Positions 32,028 to 41,716 are shown, counted from the first letter of the stretch. The stretch is 64,000 bases of DNA from Actinosynnema sp. ALI-1.44 (GCF_001984155.1 NZ_MTQO01000051.1:550475-614474); one strand, 5' to 3'. Translations and numbers: made by a program. Notes: generated by a model not told the origin, from the sequence alone.

Positions 32028-33077
32028 CTACCGTTTGTGGGCCACCAGAAGGCCGTTGGACCCGGCCGTGTCGAGGATCAGGCCGATTCGGTCGAACCGG
32101 GCGAAGCCGGCCTGTCGCAACAAGTCCTCGTACTCCCGCTGGCTGTAGTTGGCGCCTTCGGTCGTTTCGACCAGCATGTTCAGGCTGGCCATCGCGCCAC
32201 CGACCGGGCCGTCGCCCTCGTCGTTGACGAACGCCTCGGAGATGATGACGGCGCCGTCGCGGGCGAGGGCCGCGTGGCACTTGCGCAGGATCGTCAGGTT
32301 CTGTTCGGGGTTCCAGTCGTGCAGGATGTCCGACAGGAGCACCACGTCATAGCCGGTGGGCAGGTCTTCCTCGAAGAAGTCACCGGCGAAGCTGGTCACC
32401 CGGCTGGTCATGTCGGCCTCGGCGATGTTCTTGTCCGCCATCTCGCACACGAACGGCTGGTCGTACACCGTCGCTGTGAGATGGGGGTGGATCCGGCACA
32501 GCTGGATGCTGAACGCACCGCTGCCTCCGCCGACGTCCAGCAGTCGCTTGTACGGCCTGAAGTCCACCGACAGCGCCACCGAACGTGCGGTGAACGTGGC
32601 GGCGGAGAACAACGCCCGCCAGAACATCATGAGCATCTGCTCGTCCCCGGGCAGGAACACGGTGTCCGCCGCGTCCGGGTCCCATGTGGTGGGACGGTTG
32701 CGGCGGATGGCCTCCTCGAGCCTTCCCCAGCCGTCGTACTCGCGACGGTCGACGAACCGGATCAGGTCGCCGAAGAAGTAGGGCTTCCCCGAGACGAGGA
32801 ACTCTTCGGCGTGCCGCGAGTTGTGGTACCGGCCGTCCCGCTTGTCCAGCAGGCCGAGGGAGGCGCACGCGATCAGCAGCATCTTCGCGGGCCGTGGCGA
32901 GATCCCCGCGTCGGCGGCGAACTCGTCCGGCGTGGTCCCAGTGGTGCCGCTCAACGTGTCGAACAGACCCATCTCCAGCGCGACGGACAGCACTTTGGCC
33001 ATCCGGAAGCCGTTGGCGATCTCCATCAACGGCGCGGGGGTGAGCGGGACAACGCCGGTGTGCGAGTCGCGGATCAT
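32028..33077 (-). CDS. O-methyltransferase 1 (acetylserotonin/TcmN-type family)
   Basis: A 349-aa SAM-dependent O-methyltransferase with an N-terminal winged-helix dimerisation domain (residues 15-100: LMEIANGFRMAKVLSVALEM) and a class I SAM domain with motif I LLDVGGGSGAFSIQL, VYDQPF, and the catalytic-region motif LLSDILHDWNPEQNL. It would methylate a phenol on the aromatic polyketide. ATG 33077 has AAGGAGG 6 bases upstream. It is upstream of the aromatase/cyclase gene with a 12-base gap, so the two are probably one transcript. Confidence 0.92.
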   Translation of the reverse strand: MIRDSHTGVVPLTPAPLMEIANGFRMAKVLSVALEMGLFDTLSGTTGTTPDEFAADAGISPRPAKMLLIACASLGLLDKRDGRYHNSRHAEEFLVSGKPYFFGDLIRFVDRREYDGWGRLEEAIRRNRPTTWDPDAADTVFLPGDEQMLMMFWRALFSAATFTARSVALSVDFRPYKRLLDVGGGSGAFSIQLCRIHPHLTATVYDQPFVCEMADKNIAEADMTSRVTSFAGDFFEEDLPTGYDVVLLSDILHDWNPEQNLTILRKCHAALARDGAVIISEAFVNDEGDGPVGGAMASLNMLVETTEGANYSQREYEDLLRQAGFARFDRIGLILDTAGSNGLLVAHKR

Positions 33078-33120
33078 TGTTCCTCCTTGCTCTGGTGGGG
33101 CCGGACACTCGAAGCGGGCG

Positions 33121-34026
33121 TCACGCGAGACAGGTCAGCGGTCCGCCGTTGTAGACCCGCATCTGCTCGAAGACGGGCGCGGAGCTCAGGTACCTGCCCG
33201 GGGGATTGCCCTGCAGTTCGTCGTAGGCGCGGTGCAGGTTCGCCACCAGCCGCTCGGGATCCAGCAGGGCGGCGAACTCGCCCAGGTCCGTCCGCATGGC
33301 CAGGGTCAACGGGTCGAGCCCGGCCGCCAGCCCGTCCCTGGCCAGCTGGTGGACCCACCGCAGGTACGTCTCGTTCACGTCGAACACCTCGGGTCCGCAG
33401 ACCGGGCCGTGGCCGCAGACGACCGTCTTGGCGCCGAGCCGCCGCAGTGCCCGGACCGCCCGCAGCGAACCGAGCAACGAGCCCATGAAGAAGAACGGTG
33501 TACACCCGGACATGACGAGGTCGCCCGTGAACAGCACGCGCTGCGCGGGCAGCCACACGAATACGTCGTTGGTGGTGTGCGCCGGACCGATGTGCCTCAG
33601 CTCCACCACCATGTCGCCCTGGTGCAAGGTCATCCGGTCGGTGAACGTCAGCGTCGGTGGGGACACGACCAGTTCACCCCAGTGGGTGTCCGGCCAGACC
33701 TTGGTCAGCCCCAGGCCTTTCTCGAGCACCTGGGTTCGCGTGGCCGCGTGCGCGACCACTGTGGCCGATGGGGTGAAGACGAAGTTGCCGCCGGTGTGGT
33801 CGCCGTGGTGGTGCGTGTTCACCACAATCCTGGGTGGCAGTGGCGTCACGGTCGCGATCGCCGAGCGCAGGTTTCGGGCACGTTGTTCGGTGGCCGCGGT
33901 GTCCACGAGCGTCACGGCGTCGGCACCGACCAGGATGCCCGCGTTGTTCAGGCACCACCCGCCATCTGGTTGCACGTAGGCGAACACGCCCTCGGCCACC
34001 TCGTGGAGCTCGCCGGACGGACTCAT
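33121..34026 (-). CDS. Metallo-beta-lactamase-fold hydrolase
   Basis: A 301-aa MBL-fold protein with the full zinc motif THHHGDHTGG, later ligands in HIGPAHTTNDVFV and FTGDLVMSG, and CGHGPVCG. ATG 34026 is taken as the start because the fold begins there; an upstream frame extension is shared with the divergent gene's promoter and is not protein-like. Similar enzymes in aromatic polyketide clusters act as thioesterases or lactonases. It precedes the O-methyltransferase 1 gene in the same direction (43-base gap). Confidence 0.88.
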   Translation of the reverse strand: MSPSGELHEVAEGVFAYVQPDGGWCLNNAGILVGADAVTLVDTAATEQRARNLRSAIATVTPLPPRIVVNTHHHGDHTGGNFVFTPSATVVAHAATRTQVLEKGLGLTKVWPDTHWGELVVSPPTLTFTDRMTLHQGDMVVELRHIGPAHTTNDVFVWLPAQRVLFTGDLVMSGCTPFFFMGSLLGSLRAVRALRRLGAKTVVCGHGPVCGPEVFDVNETYLRWVHQLARDGLAAGLDPLTLAMRTDLGEFAALLDPERLVANLHRAYDELQGNPPGRYLSSAPVFEQMRVYNGGPLTCLA

Positions 34027-34147
34027 GGCTCTGACGATCCCGCCCGCCTGCGGAGGGCTGGTAGAAAACAGATCGAGGTGCGTCACCGCCAGTGACCAGA
34101 GCTTGTTTCTATCCTGCCTCCAGTCCTGGTTCGGCAGGATCGGGACC

Positions 34148-35218
34148 ATGGCCGTGCCACAGCAACGCGATCCCGACATCACTCGGCGCAGACTGGCGGA
34201 GTGGTGTTCCACGCACGTCGCCGGTGGCGCCGGTGTGACCGTCGGCGCGTTGACCGCTCCGCCGGGCGCGGGTTTCGCCAACGAGACGCTGGTTTTCGAG
34301 GCTGCTTGGGCGAACCGGACGCGGCGGATGGTCGCCCGGATCGCCACACCGTCCTATCAGGTCTACCCGACCAGCCGCCTGGCCGAGGAGGCCAAGGTGA
34401 TGACGACCCTGCGCGACCACAGCGAGGTGCCCGTGCCCCGCGTGTACGGTTACGAACCGGACCCGGAGCCGCTGGGCGGGCCGTTTCTCGTCATGGGATA
34501 CGTGCCCGGCCGCGTGCCCGCTGATTTCCCGTCGTACCACCGCAAGGGCTGGGTAGCCGAACTGTCCGAACAGGACAGGGCGGTGCTCTGGGACAACGGG
34601 ATAGCCACGATGAGTCTGGTGCACAAGGTGCGGCCGACGGCACTCGGCCTGGCCATGGTGGACGGGAACTGGTGGGAGAGCCAGTTCCGTTCCTATGCCG
34701 AGCAGCTGGACTTCTTCCGTTCGGCGGACTCGCCCGTCGTGCTGGCCGCGCTGGAGTGGTTGCGGGACAACCGCCCTGACGACTCACTGCCGTCCGGCCT
34801 GCTGTGGGGGGACGCCAGGCTGGGCAACATCCTCTTCGACCACGTCACCCCGACGGCCGTGCTGGACTGGGAGATGGTGTCGCACGGGCCCGCCGAGGTG
34901 GATCTCGGGTGGTTCCTCTACCTGGACAGGCACCTGAGTGCCGGAATCGGCGCCACCCGGTTGGCCGGGCTGCCCGGCCGGGCCGCGACGATCACCCGGT
35001 ACGCCGAGCTGCTCGGCCGCGCCGTGGCCGACCTGACCTTCTACGAGGTGTTCGCGGGTCTCCGGCTCGCGCTGGTCGCCGCCCGGGTCACGGAACTGGT
35101 CGTGGCGAACGGAATCGCCGGCCCGGACTTCCCGCTCCGGCGCAACACCACCCGTCTGCTCGAACGCACGCTGAACGACGCGGAGCGACCACCTTCCAGC
35201 GCAGGGAGCGCGGCATGA
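34148..35218 (+). CDS. Phosphotransferase family protein (APH/ACAD10-like kinase fold)
   Basis: A 356-aa protein with the aminoglycoside phosphotransferase fold: GAGFANETLVFEAAW as the nucleotide loop, VARIATPS with the ATP Lys replaced by Arg, the catalytic-type loop LLWGDARLGNILFD (HGD changed to WGD), and VLDWEMVSHGPAEVDLGWF with the DxD metal site. Family members phosphorylate sugars, drugs or hydroxyacyl groups. The Lys-to-Arg and His-to-Trp changes match the ACAD10/11 subgroup. ATG 34148; divergent from the MBL gene (121 bases). It overlaps the next gene by 4 bases (ATGA). A self-resistance kinase is possible but unproven. Confidence 0.85.
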   Translation: MAVPQQRDPDITRRRLAEWCSTHVAGGAGVTVGALTAPPGAGFANETLVFEAAWANRTRRMVARIATPSYQVYPTSRLAEEAKVMTTLRDHSEVPVPRVYGYEPDPEPLGGPFLVMGYVPGRVPADFPSYHRKGWVAELSEQDRAVLWDNGIATMSLVHKVRPTALGLAMVDGNWWESQFRSYAEQLDFFRSADSPVVLAALEWLRDNRPDDSLPSGLLWGDARLGNILFDHVTPTAVLDWEMVSHGPAEVDLGWFLYLDRHLSAGIGATRLAGLPGRAATITRYAELLGRAVADLTFYEVFAGLRLALVAARVTELVVANGIAGPDFPLRRNTTRLLERTLNDAERPPSSAGSAA

Positions 35219-36273
35219 GATTCGGCATCAACCTGTTCCCGACGGTGAGCCCGGCGGAGAAACCCGCGGCCCAGCACTTCGACGAGTGCCTGCGGCTGGC
35301 CGAACTCGCCGAGGAACTCGGCTACGACCACGTGAAGACGGTCGAACACCACTTCACCCCGTACGGCGGCTACAGCCCCGACCCGGTGACGTTCCTCGCC
35401 GCGGCTGCCGCGCGCACGTCGACCATCCGGCTGGTCACCGGTGCCGTGATCCCCGCTTTCACCCACCCGGCGCAGCTGGCGGGCAAGCTGGCGATGCTGG
35501 ACAACATCTCGCACGGCCGGCTCTCCGTGGGCTTCGGCCGGGCCTTCCTGCCCGACGAGTTCGAGGCTTTCCAGGTCTGCATCGACGAAAGCCGCTCCCG
35601 GTTCACCGAGGGTGTCGAGGCGTGCCGCAGGCTCTGGTCGGAGCAGGACGTGGTGTGGGACGGGCAATACCACAAGTTCGGCCCGGTGACCCTGTTGCCC
35701 AGGCCGTTCCAGCGGCCACACCCGCCCATGCTCGTGGCGACGGCACGGACGCCCGAGTCGTGCGAGGCGGCAGGCGCCGCCGGGTACGGCCTGATGATGG
35801 TGCCGTCGATCAACAAGGTCGACCAGGTCCAGCACATGCTCGACGTCTACCGGACGGCGTGGGACGCGGCGGGCCACGATCCGTCCACTCAGGACGTCCA
35901 CATGAGCTACACCTGCTACCTGGCCGAGGACGACCGGGAGGCGCGGCGGCTGGGCGGGAAGTACTCCCGGCACACCAACGCGGTGATGGCGCGGGCAGTG
36001 GCGGCTTGGTCGCGGACCAGCAGTGCCGACTACCGCGGCTACCGGCAGGTGGTCGAGAAGGTGCGCACCAGCGACTTCGACAAGCAGGTCGCCGGCTCGA
36101 AGGTGCTTGTCGGCGGCCCGGACGAGGTGGCCGAGAAGGTGGCGACCATCCGGGGGTGGTTCGGCGACGTCACCCTCAGCCTCCAGGTGATCTCCGGCAA
36201 CCAGCCGGTGGCGGAGTCCATCCGGACGATGCGGCTGTTCGCCGACCACGTGCTGCCCCGGTTCAGCGCCTGA
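35215..36273 (+). CDS. LLM-class flavin-dependent oxidoreductase 1
   Basis: A 352-aa luciferase-like TIM-barrel protein: RFGINLFPTVS, YDHVKTVEHHFTPYGGYS with the typical E-H-H, TGAVIPAFTHPAQLAGKLA, LSVGFGRAFLPDEFEAF and LVGGPDEVAEKV near the C-terminus. It needs reduced FMN (or F420) and oxygen or a hydride acceptor; an oxygenase role in tailoring is plausible. It starts inside the stop codon of the phosphotransferase gene (ATGA) and is convergent with the large SARP gene (4-base gap). Confidence 0.9.
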   Translation: MRFGINLFPTVSPAEKPAAQHFDECLRLAELAEELGYDHVKTVEHHFTPYGGYSPDPVTFLAAAAARTSTIRLVTGAVIPAFTHPAQLAGKLAMLDNISHGRLSVGFGRAFLPDEFEAFQVCIDESRSRFTEGVEACRRLWSEQDVVWDGQYHKFGPVTLLPRPFQRPHPPMLVATARTPESCEAAGAAGYGLMMVPSINKVDQVQHMLDVYRTAWDAAGHDPSTQDVHMSYTCYLAEDDREARRLGGKYSRHTNAVMARAVAAWSRTSSADYRGYRQVVEKVRTSDFDKQVAGSKVLVGGPDEVAEKVATIRGWFGDVTLSLQVISGNQPVAESIRTMRLFADHVLPRFSA

Positions 36274-36277
36274 CGCG

Positions 36278-39200
36278 TCACCCGTTCACGCGCAGGGCGA
36301 TCCGGTCGATCAACTGCTGTGCCTCCTCCTGGCCGGGCACGTACCCGCCGGCCACGAAGATCTCGTGCGCCTGGTTGGCGAACCTGGTGGCCCGGTGGTG
36401 TTCCTCCAGCTGGTACCAGGCTCTGGCGAGCACGATGAACGCTTTGCCTTCCACCAGGCGAAAACCGGGATGTGTCGTGGTGCGCACGGCGTGTTGCGCG
36501 TAGCCGATGCTCGCGTGGTACGAGCTCTGCTCGAGGTGCGTGAGCGCGAGGCCGACCAGGGCCGTGGCCTCACCCTGCGGGTGCTCGACCTGGCGGGCCA
36601 GATCGATCGTCAGCTGGAAGGTCTCCTCCGCCAGCGCGCGGCGGTTGGTCCGCAGCTGCACCGTGCCGAGGATGTTGGCGGAGTTGATCTCCACCGCTCG
36701 GAACCCGTGTTCACGGGCCAGCCCCAGTGCCTGGTGGATGTACTTCTCCGCCTGCACGTACTGGTGTTCGGCGCAGTACGCGGCGGCCATGCCCTGGTAG
36801 CAGACGGCCGTGTCGTAGCGCGAGTCGAGGTACTCGCTCAGCGCCAGAGCCTCCTGGAGGTAGCCGAGTGCCGTGGCCGGCTCACCCAGGTCCAGCGTCA
36901 CCATCCCCAGCCGCGCCAGGATCTCCGCGAGCGGGGGCCGGACGTGCAGATCCGAGTAGATCCTGTTGGCCTGGCTGAAGTCCTGGATCGCCTCGGTCAA
37001 CTGGCCGCTCGCGTGGTGCACGATGCCCAGGTTGCGGCGGGTCTGCGCCTCGGTGAGCCGCAGCCCGAGCTGTTGGGTGAGCTCCAGTGCGCGTTCGAGC
37101 ATGGGCAACGCGTCGTCGATGCGCAGCGTCGGCTGCTGCAGGCGGACCATGGTGGCCGCGTTGAGCGTGGTCGCCTCGAAGTCCTCCGCGCCGACCTCCC
37201 GGAACCGCTCCAGGGCCTCGTCGATCTGCTCGCTCGCGTCCTTGAGCCGGTTGAATCCCTGGTAGGCCAGGCCGAGCCCGAGCCGCATGGCGCCGATCAC
37301 CCGGTTGTCGCCCAGGCGCAGCGCGGCCCGCAGGCCGACCTCGGCCGCCCGCACCCAGTCGGCGTAACGGCGTTCGCGGTGCAGGTACACCCGGAGGGTG
37401 TCGGTGAGCAGGCAGCTGATCTTGAACAGCCGGTGGTTGGCGGCGGTCTCCACCACCGCGACCAGGTTGGGACGTTCCCGGTCGAGCCAGGTCAGGGCTT
37501 CGCGGCTGCCGGCGAACTGCTGTACCCGCTCTTGGAGCGGCGCTTCCGGCAGCCGCATACGTACGATCCCTGAGTGGTACGCCTCGACAGCGGCGTCAGC
37601 GGTGTACAGGTACCACTTGCAGAGCCTGTGGGTCGCCTCGTCGCGTTCCGTGGCTTCGTCCTCGTTGCGGGAACGTTCCACCGCGTACAGCCTCAGCAGG
37701 TCGTGGAAGTGGTAGCGGCCGACGGCGTGTGTCTCGACCAGGTGGGCGTCGGCGAGCGTGTTCAGGAGCATGGCCGCTTCGTCGTTTCCGACGTTGGCCA
37801 GTTCGGCGGCGAGCGGGACCGTGAAGTCGCTGCCGGGGATGCTCCCCAGCCAGCGGAAGAGCCGACGGGCCGCGGCCGGGAGCTCGCGGTACGACAGCTC
37901 GAAGGCCACCCGGATCGCGGCCCGCGACTCCGAGCCGACGGCGAGGGCGCTCAGCCGGTTGCCGGTGCGCAGCTCGGTCACGTAGTCGGCGACCGAGTGG
38001 TGGGGGCGCGCGGCCAGGCTGGCACCCGCGATCCGCAGCGCCAGCGGCAGGTGTGCGCAGAGGCGGATCAGCTCGGTGATGGCGACGGATTCGCTTGCCG
38101 CCCGGCGCTCACCCAACATGCTGGTCAGCAGCGTCCTGGACTCGTCGACGGAGAGCACGTCCAGTGCGAACGGCCGGGCGCCGTGGAACGCGACCAGATC
38201 GGACAGGTTGGCGCGCCGGGTGACGATCACCGCGCAGCCAGGGGTGCCGGGGAGCAGGTGCCTGATCTGGTCGGTGTTGTAGACGTCGTCGAACACGAGC
38301 AGGACCCGCCGGTCGGCCAGCCACGACCGGAAGATGGCCGCACACGCGTCGAGGTCCTCGGGCAGCGTGCTGCGGTCAAGGCCGGACGCGCGCAGCAGTT
38401 CGGGCAGCACGTCGACGGTCTTGCGCGGAGTGCCGCTCGCCCCTCCCATGTGGACGTACCACTGGCCGTCCGGGTAGCGCGACCGCAGGTGGTGGGCCAG
38501 GTGGATGGCCAGCGCGGTCTTGCCGACACCGGGCGACCCGGTCAGCGTGACGATCGGGACGGCGGAGTTCGGCTCGTCGGGCTGGAGCATGGCCAGCGCT
38601 TGCTCCTGCACGTCGATGCGGCCGACGAAATCACCGGTGTCCGCGGGCAGCTGGCACTGGACCTTCCAGAGCTGGCGAGTGTCCTCCCGGCCCGCCCTCG
38701 CGGTCCGGCTCGGCGCGGTCAACTCGGGCGCGGCGGTCAGGATGGCCTGGTGCAGCGCGGTGAGCTCGACGCCGGGATCGACACCCAGCTCCTCGCGCAG
38801 CCGCGTGGCGATCTCCCGGTAGTGAGCCAACGCCTCGGCCTGGCGGCCGGACCGGTACAGGGCGAGGATCAGCTGGCTCGACAGCCGCTCGCGCATGGGG
38901 TTGTCGGCGGCGCAGGCGCGTAGCTCTCCGACGATGCCGTCGTGGTTGCCGTTCTGCAGTTCGATGTCGAACCGGCGTTCGGTCAGTTGCAGCCGCTTTT
39001 CCTCCAACGCGGGGACCTCGTCGCGGCGCAGCGTGTCGGACGGCACCTGTGCCAGCGCCTCGCCCCGCCACTGGCTGAGCGCGTCGACGATCGCCGCGAG
39101 CTCGGCCGCGTGGTCGCCCGCTTCGCGGTCCGCGGCCGCACGGGCGGACGCCGCCTCGAACCGGCTGAGGTCCAGCTGCTCACACGGCACCTCGATCAGG

Positions 39201-39508
39201 TACCCGTCGGTGGTGGTCCGCAGTAGCGACCTGCCGTCCTGGACGCAGCTGTCGAGGAACCGGCGCAGCCTGGTCACGTGGACCTGCAGCGACGCCCGCC
39301 CGTCGCCGGGTGCGTGCTCCTCTTCCCACAGGTAGTGGATCAGTCTGTCCGCGGAGACGGTGCGGTTGGCTCGCAACAGCAGCAGGCTGAGGAGGATGCG
39401 CTGCTTCGCGGCACGCAACGGGAGGATCTTGTTGTCCGCCAACACCTCCAGTGGACCGAGTACTCGGAACTCCACCGGAGGGCTTCCTCGGACATCACCT
39501 GTGTGCAC
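36278..39508 (-). CDS. Large SARP-family regulator (wHTH-BTAD-NB-ARC-TPR, AfsR-like)
   Basis: A 1076-aa regulator. Residues 13-100 form the OmpR-type winged helix (FRVLGPLEVLADNKILPLR, AKQRILLSLLLL), 105-255 the bacterial transcriptional activation domain (HYREIATRLREELGVDPG), 300-620 an NB-ARC ATPase with Walker A LTGSPGVGKTALAIHLA and RVLLVFDDVYN, and about 700-1076 a TPR-rich sensor half. This is AfsR architecture: ATP- and ligand-gated activation of antibiotic genes. GTG 39508 has AGGGGAG 6 bases upstream; GTG 39475 is possible. It is divergent from the NTF2-like gene and likely controls tailoring promoters. Confidence 0.92.
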   Translation of the reverse strand: MHTGDVRGSPPVEFRVLGPLEVLADNKILPLRAAKQRILLSLLLLRANRTVSADRLIHYLWEEEHAPGDGRASLQVHVTRLRRFLDSCVQDGRSLLRTTTDGYLIEVPCEQLDLSRFEAASARAAADREAGDHAAELAAIVDALSQWRGEALAQVPSDTLRRDEVPALEEKRLQLTERRFDIELQNGNHDGIVGELRACAADNPMRERLSSQLILALYRSGRQAEALAHYREIATRLREELGVDPGVELTALHQAILTAAPELTAPSRTARAGREDTRQLWKVQCQLPADTGDFVGRIDVQEQALAMLQPDEPNSAVPIVTLTGSPGVGKTALAIHLAHHLRSRYPDGQWYVHMGGASGTPRKTVDVLPELLRASGLDRSTLPEDLDACAAIFRSWLADRRVLLVFDDVYNTDQIRHLLPGTPGCAVIVTRRANLSDLVAFHGARPFALDVLSVDESRTLLTSMLGERRAASESVAITELIRLCAHLPLALRIAGASLAARPHHSVADYVTELRTGNRLSALAVGSESRAAIRVAFELSYRELPAAARRLFRWLGSIPGSDFTVPLAAELANVGNDEAAMLLNTLADAHLVETHAVGRYHFHDLLRLYAVERSRNEDEATERDEATHRLCKWYLYTADAAVEAYHSGIVRMRLPEAPLQERVQQFAGSREALTWLDRERPNLVAVVETAANHRLFKISCLLTDTLRVYLHRERRYADWVRAAEVGLRAALRLGDNRVIGAMRLGLGLAYQGFNRLKDASEQIDEALERFREVGAEDFEATTLNAATMVRLQQPTLRIDDALPMLERALELTQQLGLRLTEAQTRRNLGIVHHASGQLTEAIQDFSQANRIYSDLHVRPPLAEILARLGMVTLDLGEPATALGYLQEALALSEYLDSRYDTAVCYQGMAAAYCAEHQYVQAEKYIHQALGLAREHGFRAVEINSANILGTVQLRTNRRALAEETFQLTIDLARQVEHPQGEATALVGLALTHLEQSSYHASIGYAQHAVRTTTHPGFRLVEGKAFIVLARAWYQLEEHHRATRFANQAHEIFVAGGYVPGQEEAQQLIDRIALRVNG

Positions 39509-39831
39509 GGCCTTCTCCCCTTAGGCTGAACACGCTCGAAGCACGGTGCGCGCTCCGGGTCCCGAACCGAGCGGACGGCGACGCCGGGTGGTTGGTAGCA
39601 GATCGATGTCGACGCGAACCCTGCTGTCCGCGTTTGCCCTGCTCCGCCGTGTTACCACGAAACCAGACTCGGGACTTGCTGGCAACCTTCTCCCCGCAGT
39701 ACTTGACGGAGAGCGAACACGTCGCCGGAGGTTCGTTCGCGCAACACCACCAGCTTACCTATGCACTATTTCGCCTCCAGCGGTCGCGAGCACCTTTGTC
39801 GGCACAGGGCTCACATCGCTGGAGGCAACTC
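39509..39831. other. Divergent regulatory region, 323 bases
   Basis: Lies between the large SARP gene and the NTF2-like gene. No protein-coding signal on either strand survives inspection. TTGACG (39701-39706) and TATGCACTAT (39759-39768) are the most promoter-like words but are 50 bases apart. No clean heptamer repeats typical of SARP operators were found by eye. Confidence 0.4.
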
Positions 39832-40287
39832 GTGACCTCGTACGCCGAGTCCGTCACCATCCCGGTGACGCCGCGGACATACACGGAGATCCTGCAGTTC
39901 TACGCCGAACACGCACAACTTCTCGACAACGGGCTGGCCGAGGCGTGGGCCGACCAGTTCACCCCGGACGGCGTGTTCTCGCAGAACGTGAAACCGGTCC
40001 CCAAAATCGGCCGGGCCGAGATCGGTACGGGAATGCGCCGGGGCATCGACCGGATCGCCGCGACCGGTGCCACCCGCAGGCACTGGTTCGGCATGGTGGT
40101 CGCCGAGGCGCAGCCGGACGACTCGGTCCGGACCAGGTACTACGCACTGGTCATCGAGACGCCGAAGAACGGCCGGCCGTCGATCTACCTGAGCACGACG
40201 GGGGAGGACGTGCTGGTTCGGCACGACCGCACCTGGCTGGTGCGGTCCAGGCATGTGGCGCATGACGGTCACGACGACATCGGCTGA
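39832..40287 (+). CDS. NTF2/SnoaL-like small protein
   Basis: A 151-aa cone-fold protein: YTEILQFYAEHAQLLDNGLA, AWADQFTPDGVFSQN, and HWFGMVVAEAQPDDSVRTRY then WLVRSRHVAHDG. This matches the NTF2-like superfamily that includes SnoaL cyclases and ring-hydroxylating dioxygenase small subunits. In type II PKS clusters such proteins act as fourth-ring cyclases or hydroxylases (SnoaL, SnoaL2). GTG 39832 is selected from the GGAGG site 6 bases upstream. It is followed by the OYE gene with 19 bases between, then the ABM gene, as one operon. Confidence 0.85.
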   Translation: MTSYAESVTIPVTPRTYTEILQFYAEHAQLLDNGLAEAWADQFTPDGVFSQNVKPVPKIGRAEIGTGMRRGIDRIAATGATRRHWFGMVVAEAQPDDSVRTRYYALVIETPKNGRPSIYLSTTGEDVLVRHDRTWLVRSRHVAHDGHDDIG

Positions 40288-40306
40288 CACCGACCGGGGA
40301 GCGATC

Positions 40307-41383
40307 ATGAGAACCCTTTTCGACGAGGTCGAACTCGGCGGGCTCACCGTGCCCAACCGCATCGTGATGTCCCCGATGGGGCGCTGCCGGGTCGGCCGGG
40401 ACGGCGTGCCGGGCCCGCTGAACGCCGAGTACTACGCGCAACGGGCCGCCGCGGGCCTGATCGTCACCGAGGCCACCATCCCGAGCGAGGCCGGTCAGGG
40501 CCACACCAACATGGCCAGGATCCACTCGGCCGACCAGGTGGCGGCCTGGCGCGAGGTCACCGACGCGGTCCACCGCGCGGGCGGGCGGATCTTCGTTCAA
40601 CTGTTGCACTGGGGCCGGATCGGGCATCCGGACCTCTACGGTCACCACCCGGTCGCACCGTCCCCGGTCCGTCCCGCGGGGCAGGCGACCACGTACGCCG
40701 GGAAGAAGGACTTCCCGGTGCCGAGGGAACTCACCCAGGCGGGTATCGACCAGACCGTCGAGGATTTCGCCGCGGCGGCGCGCAATGCCGTGTCCGCCGG
40801 TTTCGACGGGGTGGAACTGCACGCCGCGAACGGATATCTGATCCACCAGTTCCTGTCCGCGCACACGAACCGGCGGACCGACGGGTACGGCGGCACGGTG
40901 TCGGGCCGGATCCGGTTCGCGGTCGAGGTGGCCACCGCGGTGGCCGCGGAGACGGGCGCGGACCGGCTGGGCATCAGGCTTTCCCCCGGTGGTTTCCTCA
41001 ACGACATCCAGGAGACCGATTTCGCCGAGGTCTACCTGCGGCTCACCCGTGCGCTCGCCGACGTGGACCTGGCGTACCTGCACCTGGTGACGGGAACCGA
41101 CCGGGACCTGGCCCGCCGGATCCGCGCCGGGTGGCCCAACCTGGTCGTCCTCAACCCGGGAACCGGCCTGCGCCCGGTGGACGAGACGCTCGCGACCGCG
41201 GCCGAGTACCTGGCGGACGGGTTCGACCTGCTGTCGTTCGCCAAGCAGTTCCTCGCCAACCCGGACCTCCCGGACCGCCTGCGCCTGGCGGCCGGTCTCA
41301 ACGCGCCCGACCCGGCCACGTTCTACGCGGGCGGTGCCAAGGGCTACACCGACTACCCGGCGCTCGCGCCCTCCCCGGCCTGA
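40307..41383 (+). CDS. Old yellow enzyme family ene-reductase
   Basis: A 358-aa FMN TIM-barrel oxidoreductase: LFDEVELGGLTVPNRIVMSP opening, QLLHWGRIGHP, then FDGVELHAANGYLIHQFLSA followed by HTNRRTDGYGG, where the H-A-A-N pair binds the substrate carbonyl, and DLLSFAKQFLANPDLP. These enzymes reduce activated C=C bonds with NAD(P)H or, in some polyketide pathways, aid quinone tailoring. ATG 40307 has GGGGA 6 bases upstream. It lies in the NTF2-like/OYE/ABM operon. Confidence 0.92.
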   Translation: MRTLFDEVELGGLTVPNRIVMSPMGRCRVGRDGVPGPLNAEYYAQRAAAGLIVTEATIPSEAGQGHTNMARIHSADQVAAWREVTDAVHRAGGRIFVQLLHWGRIGHPDLYGHHPVAPSPVRPAGQATTYAGKKDFPVPRELTQAGIDQTVEDFAAAARNAVSAGFDGVELHAANGYLIHQFLSAHTNRRTDGYGGTVSGRIRFAVEVATAVAAETGADRLGIRLSPGGFLNDIQETDFAEVYLRLTRALADVDLAYLHLVTGTDRDLARRIRAGWPNLVVLNPGTGLRPVDETLATAAEYLADGFDLLSFAKQFLANPDLPDRLRLAAGLNAPDPATFYAGGAKGYTDYPALAPSPA

Positions 41384-41401
41384 AGAGAAAGCGGGAAACA
41401 C

Positions 41402-41704
41402 ATGGTCGTGTTCGTCAACCGCCTCGTGCTGACCGGATCCGCGGCGGAGCTCGAGCAGCGCTACGCCAAAGTCGCGGACTTCATGCGCGCCCAGGACGGC
41501 ATCATCCGCTACCGGCTGCTGCGCTCGCGGAAGGACCCCAGCGTCTACTTCAACGTCGCGGAGTGGACGGATCAGGAACGGTTCGACCGGGCGCTGAAGG
41601 ATCCGCGGTTCCGGAGCCTGCTCGCGCCGGTGCTGGAGGTGGTCACCGGTGAGCCGTACGTGACCGACGTCGTCCTGGCGGGCGAAGCCGTCCAGGTCGG
41701 CTGA
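41402..41704 (+). CDS. Antibiotic biosynthesis monooxygenase (ABM) domain protein
   Basis: A 100-aa ferredoxin-like alpha/beta protein (FVNRLVLTGSAAELEQRYAK, FMRAQDGIIRYRLLRSRKDP, YFNVAEWTDQERFDRALKDP). It matches the ABM family of cofactor-free oxygenases such as ActVA-Orf6, which oxidise anthrone-type intermediates to quinones, and the related cyclases. The length is that of one complete domain. It starts 18 bases after the OYE gene and is convergent with LLM oxidoreductase 2 (12-base gap). Confidence 0.88.
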   Translation: MVVFVNRLVLTGSAAELEQRYAKVADFMRAQDGIIRYRLLRSRKDPSVYFNVAEWTDQERFDRALKDPRFRSLLAPVLEVVTGEPYVTDVVLAGEAVQVG

Positions 41705-41716
41705 CAGCGGGGGTGA

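Noticed and set aside
31554..33488. 644-codon plus-strand frame opposite cyclase and methyltransferase
   Set aside because: Antisense shadow; translation is compositionally biased and has no family features.
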